Positions 9,450 through 17,675 of a stretch of DNA of 35,516 bases are shown one piece after another. The stretch spans positions 1-35,516 of the forward strand of contig CAKZUU010000010.1 of the NCBI GenBank assembly GCA_937922175.1. The letters run 5' to 3'. The notes beneath the pieces were generated by a model. The model was given only the letters and a program-made list of their open reading frames with translations, was not told the DNA's origin and searched no databases. Numbering within the stretch: the first letter of the stretch is position 1; each line of letters opens with the position of its first letter. Source of the stretch: an uncultured Gemmataceae bacterium (GTDB taxonomy: Bacteria > Planctomycetota > Planctomycetia > Gemmatales > Gemmataceae). Both the position numbers and the translations under genes were made by a program.

Positions 9450-10706
9450 TCATCCCCAGCGAACGGCCGATGCCTTGACCTGCTCAGCGGCAGCCAAGGC
9501 TCGGGCACTCACCTGCAAAACACGCACGAACCCCTCGCTGTCGGCATGGTCGAACACGCCAATCGCTTCCATCGAGGCATTGGCCTCCGAATAAAGCGAG
9601 TGGGGAACTTCGGCCGCCGAGTCGAAGATGACCCGGCCTTTGTACAGCGACACCGTGATCGTGCCCGTGACTAGTTCTGTCACTTGGTGAATCGCTTCAC
9701 GGATCATGCGCGAAGCGAAATCGAAGCCATAACCTTGGTAAATCTGCTTCGCCATCACAACCGACAGATGGTCAAAAACCTCTCGGGCGCGACGATCGAG
9801 AATCAGTTGGAGCAAATAACCATAGCAGCTACCCAGCAACTCCATCCCCGGAGCTTCGTAGACGCCCCGGGATTTGATCCCCACGAAACGGTTTTCGACC
9901 AGATGATAGCCGATGCCGACCCCGTGCCGCCCCCCCAGTTGGTTCGCCTTCGACAGCGCACGGAAGGCGTCGGTTGGCTCGCCGTTGATGGCCACCGGCC
10001 GACCTTTCTCGAACCGAATGGTCACCCGTTCGGAGGTATCCGGCGCTTGTTCCGGATGAACTCCCATGCCTGGGGTGATAAATCCCGGAGGCGTGTCCAA
10101 GGATTCGAGCCGGCCCGCCTCGTGCGTCAGCCCCAACAGGTTGGCGTCGGTCGAATACGGCGAATCCTTCGTCGCCTTGATGGGCAATCGATGCGACAGA
10201 CAGTAGTCGATCATCTCGCTGCGTCCACGGAAACGGGCGAGGAATTCCGAATCGCGCCAGGGAGCATAAACTTCGATTTCCGGTGCGAGCATGTTGGTGC
10301 ACAATTGGAAGCGCACCTGGTCGTTCCCTCGACCGGTAGCGCCATGGCTGAGGATCTTCAGCCCCCGCTGCCGCATCAAAGGAATCATGCCGGCAACGAG
10401 AACGTGCCGGGCGATGCCGGTGGTGTTCCAATAGCGACCCTCGTAAGTTGCCTGGGTCTGAATCAATTCGATCCCTGCCTCGGCAATGGCCTCGCGCAGG
10501 TCCATGCGAACGAAGTCAACGGCACCGCAAGCCAACATCCGCTGGCGGATTTCATCGAAATCGACTTCGTCCGGCTGAGCCAGATCGGCCGAAAAACAGA
10601 CCACCCGCACGCCCTGTTCGCTCAGCCATCGGGTAATGGTGCAACTATCCAGACCACCCGAAGCAGCAAAAGCAATCGTTCGACCTTTCAGTTGGCTGGC
10701 ATTCAT
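9450..10706 (-). CDS. argG: Argininosuccinate synthase
   Basis: This 418-residue enzyme joins citrulline and aspartate using ATP, giving argininosuccinate, the penultimate step of arginine synthesis. The N-terminal PP-loop ATP pyrophosphatase motif is SGGLDS (16-21). Other family signatures are FSADLAQPDE, ATYEGRYWNTTGIARH, SHGATGRGNDQVRF and APWRDSEFLARF. Length fits the family. The frame extends 13 residues upstream, but the ATG at 10706 begins right before the usual N-terminus, so it was chosen; its Shine-Dalgarno is weak (GAGACG). The gene is divergent from ribD with about 100 bases between starts, and converges on the M28 peptidase gene. No other arginine gene is nearby. Confidence 0.93.
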   Translation of the reverse strand: MNASQLKGRTIAFAASGGLDSCTITRWLSEQGVRVVCFSADLAQPDEVDFDEIRQRMLACGAVDFVRMDLREAIAEAGIELIQTQATYEGRYWNTTGIARHVLVAGMIPLMRQRGLKILSHGATGRGNDQVRFQLCTNMLAPEIEVYAPWRDSEFLARFRGRSEMIDYCLSHRLPIKATKDSPYSTDANLLGLTHEAGRLESLDTPPGFITPGMGVHPEQAPDTSERVTIRFEKGRPVAINGEPTDAFRALSKANQLGGRHGVGIGYHLVENRFVGIKSRGVYEAPGMELLGSCYGYLLQLILDRRAREVFDHLSVVMAKQIYQGYGFDFASRMIREAIHQVTELVTGTITVSLYKGRVIFDSAAEVPHSLYSEANASMEAIGVFDHADSEGFVRVLQVSARALAAAEQVKASAVRWG

Positions 10707-10805
10707 GATCGTCTCACGACAAAGGAAAACACGGGTAGAATACAAGGCAATCGAGAAGTTTCATCCAGAGTGACTCGGGAAAACGGGGAAGCGCGAGAGC
10801 CGGGT

Positions 10806-11864
10806 TTGAGCGATTCCGATTGGATGCGGCGGGCGTTGGAATTAGCGGAGCGGGGTCGGGGATGGGTCGAACCGAACCCGATGGTCGGCGCCGTCATCGT
10901 GCGCGATGGCCGGGTCGTCGGCGAGGGCTGGCACGAAGTCTATGGTGGACCTCATGCCGAGATCAACGCGCTCCGGCAGGCCGGTCATTTGGCCCGAAGC
11001 GCCACACTCTATGTCACTCTGGAGCCATGCTGCCACCACGGCAAGACCCCCCCGTGCACCGAGGCGGTGATCGCGGCCGGAATCAAGCGAGTCGTCGCCG
11101 CGATGCCGGATCCATTTCCCCAAGTCGCCGGGCAAGGTCTCGAGCAACTGCGATCAGCCGGAATCGAAATCGAGGTGGGATTGCACCAAGCCGAAGCCCG
11201 CCGGCTCAACGCACCCTACTTGACCCGTCTTGAAAAAGCTCGCCCCTACGTCCATGCCAAATGGGCGATGACGCTGGATGGAAAGTTGGCCACCCATCAG
11301 GGCGATTCTCGATGGATCAGCGGCGACGAATCGCGGCGAAAGGTTCACGCCCTGCGCGGCTTGATGGACGCGATCATCGTCGGCGCGGGGACCGTTCGTG
11401 CCGACGACCCGTTGTTGACGGTCCGCCCACCGGGGCCACGAATCCCGACCCGTTTGGTCCTCACGCGCCAGGGCGATCTCCCCCCGACGTGTCGGCTGTG
11501 GCAGACTTTGGATCAGGCACCGGTGTGGCTTGCGGGTCCTCACCTGGCCGAGCGTATTCGACATTTCCCCCAAGGCGTGGAGATTCTCTCGGCGGAGTCC
11601 ATCGCCGATCTGCTCGCCGAACTCGCGTGCCGAGGTTTCACGAATGTGCTCGTCGAAGGAGGAGCGCAAGTCTTGGGAGCGTTCTTCGATGCTCGTCTGA
11701 TCGATGAAGTTCATGTCTTCGTAGCGCCGAAACTGATCGGCGGAAGCGGACCGTCCGCCCTGTTGGGTCTTGGGCTTCCCACGATGACCAGCGCCATCCA
11801 ACTTCAAGACGTTTGTTATGAACGCAGCGGTAGGGACTGCTATATCCACGGATTGCTTCGATGA
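10806..11864 (+). CDS. ribD: Bifunctional riboflavin deaminase/reductase RibD
   Basis: RibD carries out two steps of riboflavin synthesis: deamination of the pyrimidine from GTP ring opening, then NADPH reduction of the ribosyl chain. The N-terminal deaminase (1-145) shows PNPMVGAVIV, the zinc His and catalytic Glu in PHAE (50-52) and the paired cysteines of PCCHHGKTPPC (75 and 84). The C-terminal reductase (about 150-350) has KWAMTLDGKLAT, SRWISGDESR, DAIIVGAGTVRADDP and LVEGGAQVLGAFF. The start is uncertain. The frame is open far upstream through the argG antisense strand. TTG 10806 has AGAG six bases upstream and gives a normal N-terminus; ATG 10824 would begin inside the first helix and GTG 10770 is a third choice. 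No other riboflavin gene is present. The stop overlaps the next start. Confidence 0.9.
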   Translation: MSDSDWMRRALELAERGRGWVEPNPMVGAVIVRDGRVVGEGWHEVYGGPHAEINALRQAGHLARSATLYVTLEPCCHHGKTPPCTEAVIAAGIKRVVAAMPDPFPQVAGQGLEQLRSAGIEIEVGLHQAEARRLNAPYLTRLEKARPYVHAKWAMTLDGKLATHQGDSRWISGDESRRKVHALRGLMDAIIVGAGTVRADDPLLTVRPPGPRIPTRLVLTRQGDLPPTCRLWQTLDQAPVWLAGPHLAERIRHFPQGVEILSAESIADLLAELACRGFTNVLVEGGAQVLGAFFDARLIDEVHVFVAPKLIGGSGPSALLGLGLPTMTSAIQLQDVCYERSGRDCYIHGLLR

Positions 11865-12376
11865 AATGGCAATTGTTAACACGCCGAGGGCATTATTGGG
11901 CAGCCATCATTGTCGCCCTGCCGGGGTTCGTCATGATGACGACCGGGCTATTGCTCCAGGTAAAAAAGCACTGGAGTTGGGTGCAGCCCCCCGAGAAACG
12001 AGGCAAAAGCGAGCAACCGCAAGTGTCGTTCGAGCAAGTTTTCCGGGTCTGCCAAACCGTTCCCGAAGCAGAGATTCGATCCTGGGCCGATGTCGCTCGA
12101 ATTGATGTCCGCCCATCTCGGGGTTTGATGAAGGTGACCGCCCGAAATCAATGGGAAATCCAACTCGATGCGGCCAGCGCGGAGATTCTCCAAGTCGCCT
12201 TCCGTCGATCCGACATCATCGAATCCATGCATGACGGATCGTGGTTTCACGAATCGGCCAAGCTGTGGGTCTTTTTCCCAGCTGGCGTGCTTCTGCTGTT
12301 TTTGTGGTTCAGCGGCATGTACCTGTTTTGGTTGCCGCGCTACGTCCGTTGGCGGCGGGCCCGACCACAAAAGTGA
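11861..12376 (+). CDS. Small PepSY-associated two-helix membrane protein
   Basis: This 171-residue protein overlaps the ribD stop codon in an ATGA arrangement, so translation is probably coupled. It has one membrane helix near residues 11-33 (YWAAIIVALPGFVMMTTGLLL), a mostly polar domain of about 100 residues, and a second helix near 133-158. That layout, with a PepSY-like beta-rich middle (SWADVARIDVRPSRG), resembles PepSY-associated TM proteins, which are shortened relatives of the PepSY_TM reductase-like family. No haem-ligand pattern is clear. The function is unknown. The coupling to a riboflavin gene may be accidental, or it may point to a flavin-linked membrane role. Confidence 0.65.
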   Translation: MKWQLLTRRGHYWAAIIVALPGFVMMTTGLLLQVKKHWSWVQPPEKRGKSEQPQVSFEQVFRVCQTVPEAEIRSWADVARIDVRPSRGLMKVTARNQWEIQLDAASAEILQVAFRRSDIIESMHDGSWFHESAKLWVFFPAGVLLLFLWFSGMYLFWLPRYVRWRRARPQK

Positions 12377-12390
12377 GACGGGAAAAGAGA

Positions 12391-13983
12391 TCAACCCAGC
12401 GGGGCGTATCGCGCCATGATCGCTTTGGCGGTACGCAGGCCATCGACGGCAGCGCTGACGATGCCCCCGGCGTAGCCGGCCCCTTCGCCCACAGGATAAA
12501 GCCCATCGATCCCCGGGGACATCCGATTCTCTGGATCGCGGACCAGACGAACCGGTGCGCTGCCTCGAGCCTCAGGACCGGCCAAGACAGCTTCCGGCAA
12601 AAATCGGCCCCGCCAACGGTGATCCAGGATCGGCAAGCCCTGACGCAGGGCTTCGACCACAAGGGGCGGCAGCACTTCCTCCAGATTCGCGGCGACAGCC
12701 CCGCGGGGATAACTCACCGCCGGAACTTCCCGTGATCGCCGACGTTCGAGAAAATCCGAGGCCCGCTGCACGGGACAACGATACTCTCCTCGGCCGATCT
12801 CAAAGGCACGACGTTCGTATTGCCGCTGCAATTCCACGCCCGACAGGGGGTGGTCACTCGGAAACGCCTCAATCGGGATCGTCACGACCAAGCCGCTATT
12901 GGCCCACGGAGAGTCCCGCTTCGACAGGCTCATCCCATTCGTGCAAAAATACCCCGCTTCCGAGACACTCGGGATGATATATCCCCCGGCACACATGCAA
13001 AACGTGAAGACATCATGCTTCCCATGAGCGACGAGTGAATAATCAGCCGAGCCGAGAAGTGTCTCCAGGCGTGCCGTCCCGTATTGGACACGATTGACCA
13101 ACTCTTGTGGGTGTTCGACCCGAACGCCAAATTGAAATGGTTTGCGGACCATCGGCACGCCCCGGCGATGCAGCATGGCATAAGTGTCGCGGGCGCTGTG
13201 GCCAATGGCCAGGACCACGATCTGGGCGGGGAGCCAGCCCGAGGTCGTTTGGACTCCACGAATGCGTCCGTCCGACCAAACGAGGTCTTCCATTCGGCAA
13301 TGAAAGCGGACCTCGCCGCCGAAATCCTGGATTCGTTGACGCCAAGCTTTGATGACGGCGGGCAAGCGATTGCTCCCCAAGTGCGGGCGGTGTTCATACA
13401 GGATGCCCGGTTTTCCCTTGCACTCGGCAAACAACTCCAGGATGCGATGAACGTCGGGTCCGGAGAGCCGGCAGGTCAATTTCCCGTCGCTGAATGTCCC
13501 GGCGCCCCCTTCGCCGAACAGGTAATTGCTCTCCGGCGAAAACGGCCCACCGTCGTCGAATCGCTTGACATCGCGGATTCGTTGGGTGACGGGAGGTCCA
13601 CGCTCCAACAGCAACGGACGATAGCCTTCAGCGGCCAAAAAGTACGCGGCTGCCAGCCCCCCGGGGCCTGACCCGACGACGATCGGGCGATGCTGGAGCG
13701 GACGATCTCCCGGTGGGGGCAGGACAAATGGCTCCTCCTTATAAGGTTCAACCGTCACTCCACCCGTGGTCCGGCCCAAGCCCGTGCGTTCATCACGGAG
13801 AGCGACTTCCAGACTATACACGAATTGGATGTGCCCTTTATCCCGCACGTCCAAGCTCTTTCTTAAGATGCGCCACGAGCGCAACTCATCGGGACGTATC
13901 CCAACGGCGGCGGCGAGACGTAAAGGTAGCTCGGCTTGCGGAGCATCGACCGACAACCGTAGATTTGAAACACGCCAGCCCAC
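12391..13983 (-). CDS. FAD-dependent oxidoreductase of the COG2509 type
   Basis: This protein of about 530 residues has an N-terminal domain of some 95 residues (LRLSVDAPQAELPLRLAAA and the following helices), then an FAD-binding Rossmann motif GSGPGG (104-109) with LLLERG at the end of beta-2. NYLFGEGGAGTFSDGKLTCR and the C-terminal GLYPVGEGAGYAGGIVSA are typical of the 'uncharacterised FAD-dependent dehydrogenase' family COG2509. The substrate is unknown. The open frame reaches 14103, which would overlap the upstream gene by 67 bases. GTG 13983 was preferred because GTAGGG lies about six bases upstream and it leaves a 53-base gap. The gene is probably co-transcribed with the zinc-ribbon gene before it and converges on the PepSY-type gene. 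Confidence 0.82.
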   Translation of the reverse strand: MGWRVSNLRLSVDAPQAELPLRLAAAVGIRPDELRSWRILRKSLDVRDKGHIQFVYSLEVALRDERTGLGRTTGGVTVEPYKEEPFVLPPPGDRPLQHRPIVVGSGPGGLAAAYFLAAEGYRPLLLERGPPVTQRIRDVKRFDDGGPFSPESNYLFGEGGAGTFSDGKLTCRLSGPDVHRILELFAECKGKPGILYEHRPHLGSNRLPAVIKAWRQRIQDFGGEVRFHCRMEDLVWSDGRIRGVQTTSGWLPAQIVVLAIGHSARDTYAMLHRRGVPMVRKPFQFGVRVEHPQELVNRVQYGTARLETLLGSADYSLVAHGKHDVFTFCMCAGGYIIPSVSEAGYFCTNGMSLSKRDSPWANSGLVVTIPIEAFPSDHPLSGVELQRQYERRAFEIGRGEYRCPVQRASDFLERRRSREVPAVSYPRGAVAANLEEVLPPLVVEALRQGLPILDHRWRGRFLPEAVLAGPEARGSAPVRLVRDPENRMSPGIDGLYPVGEGAGYAGGIVSAAVDGLRTAKAIMARYAPLG

Positions 13984-14036
13984 AGCCGACCCTACCCGAT
14001 GCCGATTCCTGACGATGTTGATTTTCCTCTCGTTGC

Positions 14037-15182
14037 TCAATTTCTGCCGACTCGTACCTCGGATGCATCGAACGTCACCCCGACGACCGCGCAGACGGAC
14101 CATTCTCGACCCTCAAACGGAATTAACCCCCGGCGAAGCAGCACGCGCCAAACGATCGGTTCCGGTCCGGAATGAGCTTTCACCGAACGCAGAACTTGCT
14201 CGTCCATCGGATCGGTGCAAACGACCGTGCGACGTTCGGCGCCGGGGGCCAACGGCTGGTCGTCTTCATCCTGTCCCACGACGAAGACGCGGCGAAATGT
14301 CGAACGCCCCGAATGGCCCCGCCAGTCGATCGCCCCGCCGTAGGCATGGTAGCCGTCGGCGATCAATTGAGTGTACGGCCTCGGAATGCCACGCCGGGGC
14401 TGATATCGGCGGTCGAAAGCTGGGTCCGTCGGATGAAACCAAATATCTCGAGAGAGGTTTTTCAAGCGTAGACGCATCACCAACGATTCCCGCGTTGCAC
14501 GGGTCGACGACACCTCTCCGCTTTGAAACACGGTACGGATGTCGATCCGTCGCTGCTCGACGGCTTCGGGCGTGACCTCCAGGTCTCCAACGGTGAGCGT
14601 TTCTCCCAATCGCACGATTAAGCCCGGCGGAAGAGGAGCATCGACGGGCGGTAATCGCTCCAAGCGTCGGCCAAGCTGCATGCGTCGTGCAGGTTCGTAT
14701 TCGCCGAGAATGTCCGGTATGTTGGCCAAAGGATGTTCCGCCGCTGCCTGTTGTTGATTCCGGAAGTACAACCAACCGGCGATGAATGTCATGCTGAGCG
14801 AATAGGGGACCAGGATGCTCAACAACAGACCGGGCCATCGGCTGGATGGTGTGGGCGAAGGGGACACGTTCCTGGGCTGTCTCGCCGATGACGAGGCAGG
14901 CGCGTGCGCCACTTGGGAGGCGACCCAGTCAGGCAAGGGCGGTTCCGCTTGAGGATGTTCCACGGTCGTCGCGGTCGGCCAATCCTCTGGAGCCAACATC
15001 ATTGGCGGCGGAGGCTCGTTCGAGAAAGTTTCCTCAACCGAAGTCGGCTCCAACGCCGACCGCGATTCCGGGACCTGAATCGACGCACCGCATTCAGGAC
15101 AAGCAATCGTCTGACCCGCAATTGCCGCTGAAGTCTCGACGATCCGTCCACAATGACTGCAGGGAATGGAAATCGGATGCAT
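14037..15182 (-). CDS. Membrane-anchored zinc-ribbon protein of unknown function
   Basis: The 381-residue protein begins with a four-cysteine zinc ribbon, CSHC (8-11) and CPEC (28-31), as in MJ0042-type or FmdB-like ribbons. A Pro/Glu-rich linker runs from about 40 to 115. One membrane helix follows (about 118-142, GLLLSILVPYSLSMTFIAGWLYF). The C-terminal 240 residues look extracytoplasmic and beta-rich; VMRLRLKNLSRDIWFHPTD and a conserved-looking RTVVCTDP segment recall DUF4352-type or immunoglobulin-like domains that hold conserved strand pairs, though I cannot assign a family. Cytoplasmic ribbon plus external sensor-like domain is a layout often seen in planctomycetes. It is divergent from a Ser/Thr kinase gene. 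Confidence 0.7.
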   Translation of the reverse strand: MHPISIPCSHCGRIVETSAAIAGQTIACPECGASIQVPESRSALEPTSVEETFSNEPPPPMMLAPEDWPTATTVEHPQAEPPLPDWVASQVAHAPASSSARQPRNVSPSPTPSSRWPGLLLSILVPYSLSMTFIAGWLYFRNQQQAAAEHPLANIPDILGEYEPARRMQLGRRLERLPPVDAPLPPGLIVRLGETLTVGDLEVTPEAVEQRRIDIRTVFQSGEVSSTRATRESLVMRLRLKNLSRDIWFHPTDPAFDRRYQPRRGIPRPYTQLIADGYHAYGGAIDWRGHSGRSTFRRVFVVGQDEDDQPLAPGAERRTVVCTDPMDEQVLRSVKAHSGPEPIVWRVLLRRGLIPFEGREWSVCAVVGVTFDASEVRVGRN

Positions 15183-15242
15183 GGGCTAAGGCTGATTCCG
15201 CTGTTGTTTGCCGTGGTTCGCCCGCTCGTTGGGCTTGTGCGA

Positions 15243-15248
15243 ATTATA
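15243..15248 (-). promoter_or_regulatory. Perfect -10 box upstream of the zinc-ribbon gene
   Basis: Read on the minus strand, 15248-15243 is TATAAT, about 60 bases upstream of the zinc-ribbon start. No convincing -35 box lies at 16-18 bases. It sits in the 148-base divergent region shared with the kinase gene. Confidence 0.35.
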
Positions 15249-15317
15249 GCGGCTTGCCGCCACGGCGAGCCGCACGGTCACGACGCGAGATGATATGATG
15301 ATCCCAGCCAATGTACC

Positions 15318-15323
15318 AGGGGG
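15318..15323 (+). promoter_or_regulatory. Shine-Dalgarno site that fixes the kinase start
   Basis: AGGGGG lies seven bases before ATG 15331. The in-frame ATGs at 15295 and 15298 have no comparable site, so 15331 is the likely start. Confidence 0.6.
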
Positions 15324-15330
15324 CCGACCA

Positions 15331-17640
15331 ATGGATATCATGTTGGGGTTGTCGACTTTGGCAGTGAGCAGTCTGGTCTTCGGTACTGCCGGTGTGGGAG
15401 GGATCGATTCCGGTGGTCTCGCGATTCAGACCATGGTCGACCTGCTTCGCAGTCGATTCGGTTCCCAAGGTTCTCGATTGGTCACCGCGCTGCGACGGGC
15501 CAACCAACGGGCGTGGCGGACCTTGGAAATGGCGTTGGCTGGCGACTCGTTCTGGCAACGGTGTCGAACGGTGCTGACGAGCGCGGATGAGAAGGCGTTA
15601 CGACGTGAACTACAAGCGTATTTCCAAGCGTTGCAATTGCCCCAAGCTGACCCCACGCGCTTTTGTCGCCAATGCGTTGCGGAGTTGCGCTCAGCGCAAA
15701 AGCAGGGGCTGCTCGATCACGACCGGCTCGACCCGGCGCGGCTCGCCGAGAACGCGGGCCAACTCCTCCAGTTTCGGGAAACCCAATCGTGGCTCAACGC
15801 GGAAAAAAAGATCCTCCTACGTGTCAGCGAGGCGTTGCGACACGCGGGCTACACGCACCTGGCCGAGTTGATTGATTTGCAGCCCTGCTCAGATCAAACA
15901 TTGCTGACCGCCTCCGTCCGATTTTTCTTCCGTCGTGCCGTCGAGGAAGATCGTGAACTATTCCAGAGTCTCGCGTTCTCGCAACTGGAATCCATTCAAC
16001 ACGAGCAGCAACATCAATTTGAGGCGATCCAGGGACTGCTCACCCAATACGGCGACCGACTGGAGAATCTGCTGGACGAATTGCAAGCGGGAGTCTGGGA
16101 GATCCACAGCACCGTTCTGGATGTGCGCCAGGAACAGCAACGGCAAGCCGGCCGACATGAGGAACTTTACCAAGCCGTCATTGATCTTCAGCGACGCCTG
16201 GACTTGATGCATCGAAATCTTCGACCCAGGGACAGTCTCTCGATCCGAGGAGATGTGGAGAAACGTCTCGTCCGGGAGCTTGTCAAGCGGATTCGGTCGT
16301 TACCGGAGGATCAGCGACAGGACATGCCCGCTCTGCTGAATGCCGTGGGCATGCTTCAAGTGGCGGCGGGCGATTTTCAGCCAGCCCAACATGACTTTAT
16401 GGAGGTGGCGCAAGTCGTTCACGACACCGAAGCTCGCGCGGAGGCCCATTACAATGCGTACCGGGCCTGTCTCGAACGTCGCGATTGGATCGCGGCGTTG
16501 GATTCCTTGAACCGTGCCGTTCAGCTCGATCGGCCTCGCTTCGAGCCATTCCCCTGGCGAAAATATCGCCCTGAACGCATTCTCGGTGCGGGCGGTTTCG
16601 GTGTCGCGTTTCTTTGCCGACACACCCGCATCGACGTCCTCGTCGTGGTGAAGACGTTGAATTCCGAGGATCTCGAGCGCGACTTAACGGATATTTTCAA
16701 CGAAGCCCGTGCTTTACGCCAGATCGCTCACCCGAACATCATCGGTTTAAGGGACTGTGATTTCGCCGACGACGAGCAGTCCCGGGCGTACATCGAGATG
16801 GATTACTTCGAGAGCGAGTCCCTCGAGGCGTACATTGGCTCTCACGGCTGTTTATCCGAGGCCGACCTCATCGACCTCGCGCGACAATGGGCCGAGGGAC
16901 TTCGAGCCGCCCATGAACATGGCATCTTGCACCGAGACGTGAAACCCGGAAACATTCTCGTCCGACGCGAAGGCAAGAACTGGCTCACCAAACTCATCGA
17001 CTTTGGGTTGGCTGTGCATCGGGACCTTATGGTCGGCTCAACCGCGTCGGAGTCTCTGAGGGGGCGGAGTATCGCGGGGACCATCGACTATGCCGCGCCC
17101 GAGCAGATGGGCAAAATGCCAGGCGTCCCCGTGGACCGCGCCAGTGACGTGTTTGGCTTTGCTCGGACGTGTTATTTCGCCTTGTTCGGCACACCGTATC
17201 CTAAGGCCAAACATTTCGACAGACTCACTCCCGCTTGGCGAAATCTGCTCGACGATTGCACCAACGACGACCCACGAGAACGCCCGGCGGATTTCAATGA
17301 GCTTCTCAAACGTTGGCCCGGCACTCGGAGTGCGGTTCCGGTCGCTCCCACCATGGCGACTCCCATCACCGCCGGTCAACTATGGAGTCAGATTGTCGAT
17401 CAAACCAGAGGCCTTCTGAAATCTGCCTTTGCCACTCATACTCCATTGGCAAAACCGGTCACGGAGAAACCCAGCCGCGGGGTTGCTTCCGACGACTCCC
17501 TCCACCCGGAGAAGGAAGCGGCCATTCCCGAAGTCATCCAAGCCGTCCAAACCGCGATTCCCGAGGTCACCGCAATCGACGACGAATTAGAAGTCCTGCC
17601 GGTCATTCCGGAGTCCCAACCTCCTAAGCCTCCAACGTGA
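15331..17640 (+). CDS. Ser/Thr protein kinase with N-terminal coiled-coil and TPR-like region
   Basis: This 769-residue protein has its kinase domain in the second half: glycine loop GAGGFGVAF (about 419-427), ATP-anchoring Lys441 in VVVKTL, catalytic loop HRDVKPGN (534-541), DFG (557-559) and APEQM in the activation segment. All key residues are present, so it should be active. The first 30 residues are Gly/Ala/Leu-rich and weakly hydrophobic. Residues 40-230 are helical, with a likely coiled coil around 205-290 (Gln/Glu/Leu-rich). Residues 310-405 look like TPR-type helical hairpins (AGDFQPAQHDFMEVAQ, YNAYRACLERRDWIAALDSLNRAVQLD). The tail after about 665 is Pro/Ala/Val-rich and probably disordered. 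Kinases with long N-terminal sensors are common in planctomycetes; the substrate is unknown. It converges on the ceramidase-family gene with only 35 bases between stops. Confidence 0.88.
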   Translation: MDIMLGLSTLAVSSLVFGTAGVGGIDSGGLAIQTMVDLLRSRFGSQGSRLVTALRRANQRAWRTLEMALAGDSFWQRCRTVLTSADEKALRRELQAYFQALQLPQADPTRFCRQCVAELRSAQKQGLLDHDRLDPARLAENAGQLLQFRETQSWLNAEKKILLRVSEALRHAGYTHLAELIDLQPCSDQTLLTASVRFFFRRAVEEDRELFQSLAFSQLESIQHEQQHQFEAIQGLLTQYGDRLENLLDELQAGVWEIHSTVLDVRQEQQRQAGRHEELYQAVIDLQRRLDLMHRNLRPRDSLSIRGDVEKRLVRELVKRIRSLPEDQRQDMPALLNAVGMLQVAAGDFQPAQHDFMEVAQVVHDTEARAEAHYNAYRACLERRDWIAALDSLNRAVQLDRPRFEPFPWRKYRPERILGAGGFGVAFLCRHTRIDVLVVVKTLNSEDLERDLTDIFNEARALRQIAHPNIIGLRDCDFADDEQSRAYIEMDYFESESLEAYIGSHGCLSEADLIDLARQWAEGLRAAHEHGILHRDVKPGNILVRREGKNWLTKLIDFGLAVHRDLMVGSTASESLRGRSIAGTIDYAAPEQMGKMPGVPVDRASDVFGFARTCYFALFGTPYPKAKHFDRLTPAWRNLLDDCTNDDPRERPADFNELLKRWPGTRSAVPVAPTMATPITAGQLWSQIVDQTRGLLKSAFATHTPLAKPVTEKPSRGVASDDSLHPEKEAAIPEVIQAVQTAIPEVTAIDDELEVLPVIPESQPPKPPT

Positions 17641-17675
17641 TCGAATCCACGAGGCGTATGTGGCGTGAGACGTCG

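Noticed and set aside
9684..10769. Long plus-strand open extension upstream of ribD
   Set aside because: It is antisense to argG, whose motifs are convincing. RibD similarity begins only around 10806-10824.
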